DNA of 64,000 nucleotides, taken from the NCBI GenBank assembly GCA_947846985.1, contig CANTUZ010000004.1:51313672-51377671 (forward strand), given 5' to 3'. Positions 1 to 64,000 of the stretch are shown one piece after another. Each line of letters opens with the position of its first letter. Position 1 is the stretch's first letter. Under the pieces are notes generated by a model that was given only the letters and a program-made list of their open reading frames with translations, was not told the origin of the DNA and did not search any database. A program made the translations under genes and the position numbers. The DNA comes from Fratercula arctica (taxonomy: Eukaryota; Chordata; Aves; Charadriiformes; Alcidae).

Positions 1-63777
<63,777 letters not shown>

Positions 63778-64000
63778 GTAAGAAACTACAGCATAATTAA
63801 AGATGTGATGAAATGTTGGGAGAGGGAACAACTTTGACTTAAGCTGATCACCATTGAGTTACTTTTGATGTTGGCTTTCTTGTCTTAACTGTAGAAATTT
63901 CTTCAGCAGTTATTTTATTTGACCTGTGCTAGTAAATCAGATGGGCTTATGGGACAAGGGCAGCTTTTTACAAGGCAACGTTGATTGAATGATGGAATGA
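63778..64000 (+). other. HTT: HTT intron 49, 5' part
   Basis: 223 bp to the window edge, beginning GTAAGA. In human, intron 49 holds the pseudoexon that splicing modulators such as branaplam activate; only the first bases of the equivalent intron are present here, so it cannot be assessed. Confidence 0.8.

Overview
This 64 kb window lies entirely inside one large vertebrate gene, the huntingtin gene (HTT), read left to right. It carries 48 consecutive coding exons, which I number 2 to 49 by analogy with the human gene. Joined, they give 6,541 coding bases: one base completing a split codon, then 2,180 uninterrupted codons. Exon 1 (start codon, N17, polyglutamine and proline-rich part) lies upstream, and exons from 50 onward lie downstream. 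Splice phases agree at every junction.

The organism is most likely a bird. The introns hold truncated CR1 retrotransposons of avian type and a solo LTR that looks avian, the introns are short for HTT, and the sequence is AT-rich with a protein very close to human huntingtin. I cannot name the species.

Layout: 1-5581 is the 3' part of intron 1. Exons 2-9 (5582-15327) encode the first N-terminal HEAT repeats. Exons 9-14 (15123-22717) encode the disordered, protease-sensitive, phosphorylated loop. Exons 14-38 (to 48543) encode the rest of the N-HEAT solenoid. Exons 39-45 (49081-59181) roughly match the bridge domain, and exons 46-49 (60408-63777) begin the C-HEAT solenoid. No second gene, RNA gene or CpG island was recognised.

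Main observations: (1) the caspase-6 site equivalent to human Asp586 is Glu here, while the Asp513 and Asp552 sites remain; (2) exon 12 has an 8-codon insertion in the disordered loop; (3) introns 40 and 43 each contain an open, correctly phased, splice-flanked segment that could be an unannotated cassette exon; (4) a coding-like Ser/Thr-rich segment directly follows exon 12, one base out of frame across a G7 run; (5) an antisense solo LTR with a 5-bp target duplication makes up most of intron 23. Human exon lengths and residue numbers used for comparison come from memory, not from an alignment run here.
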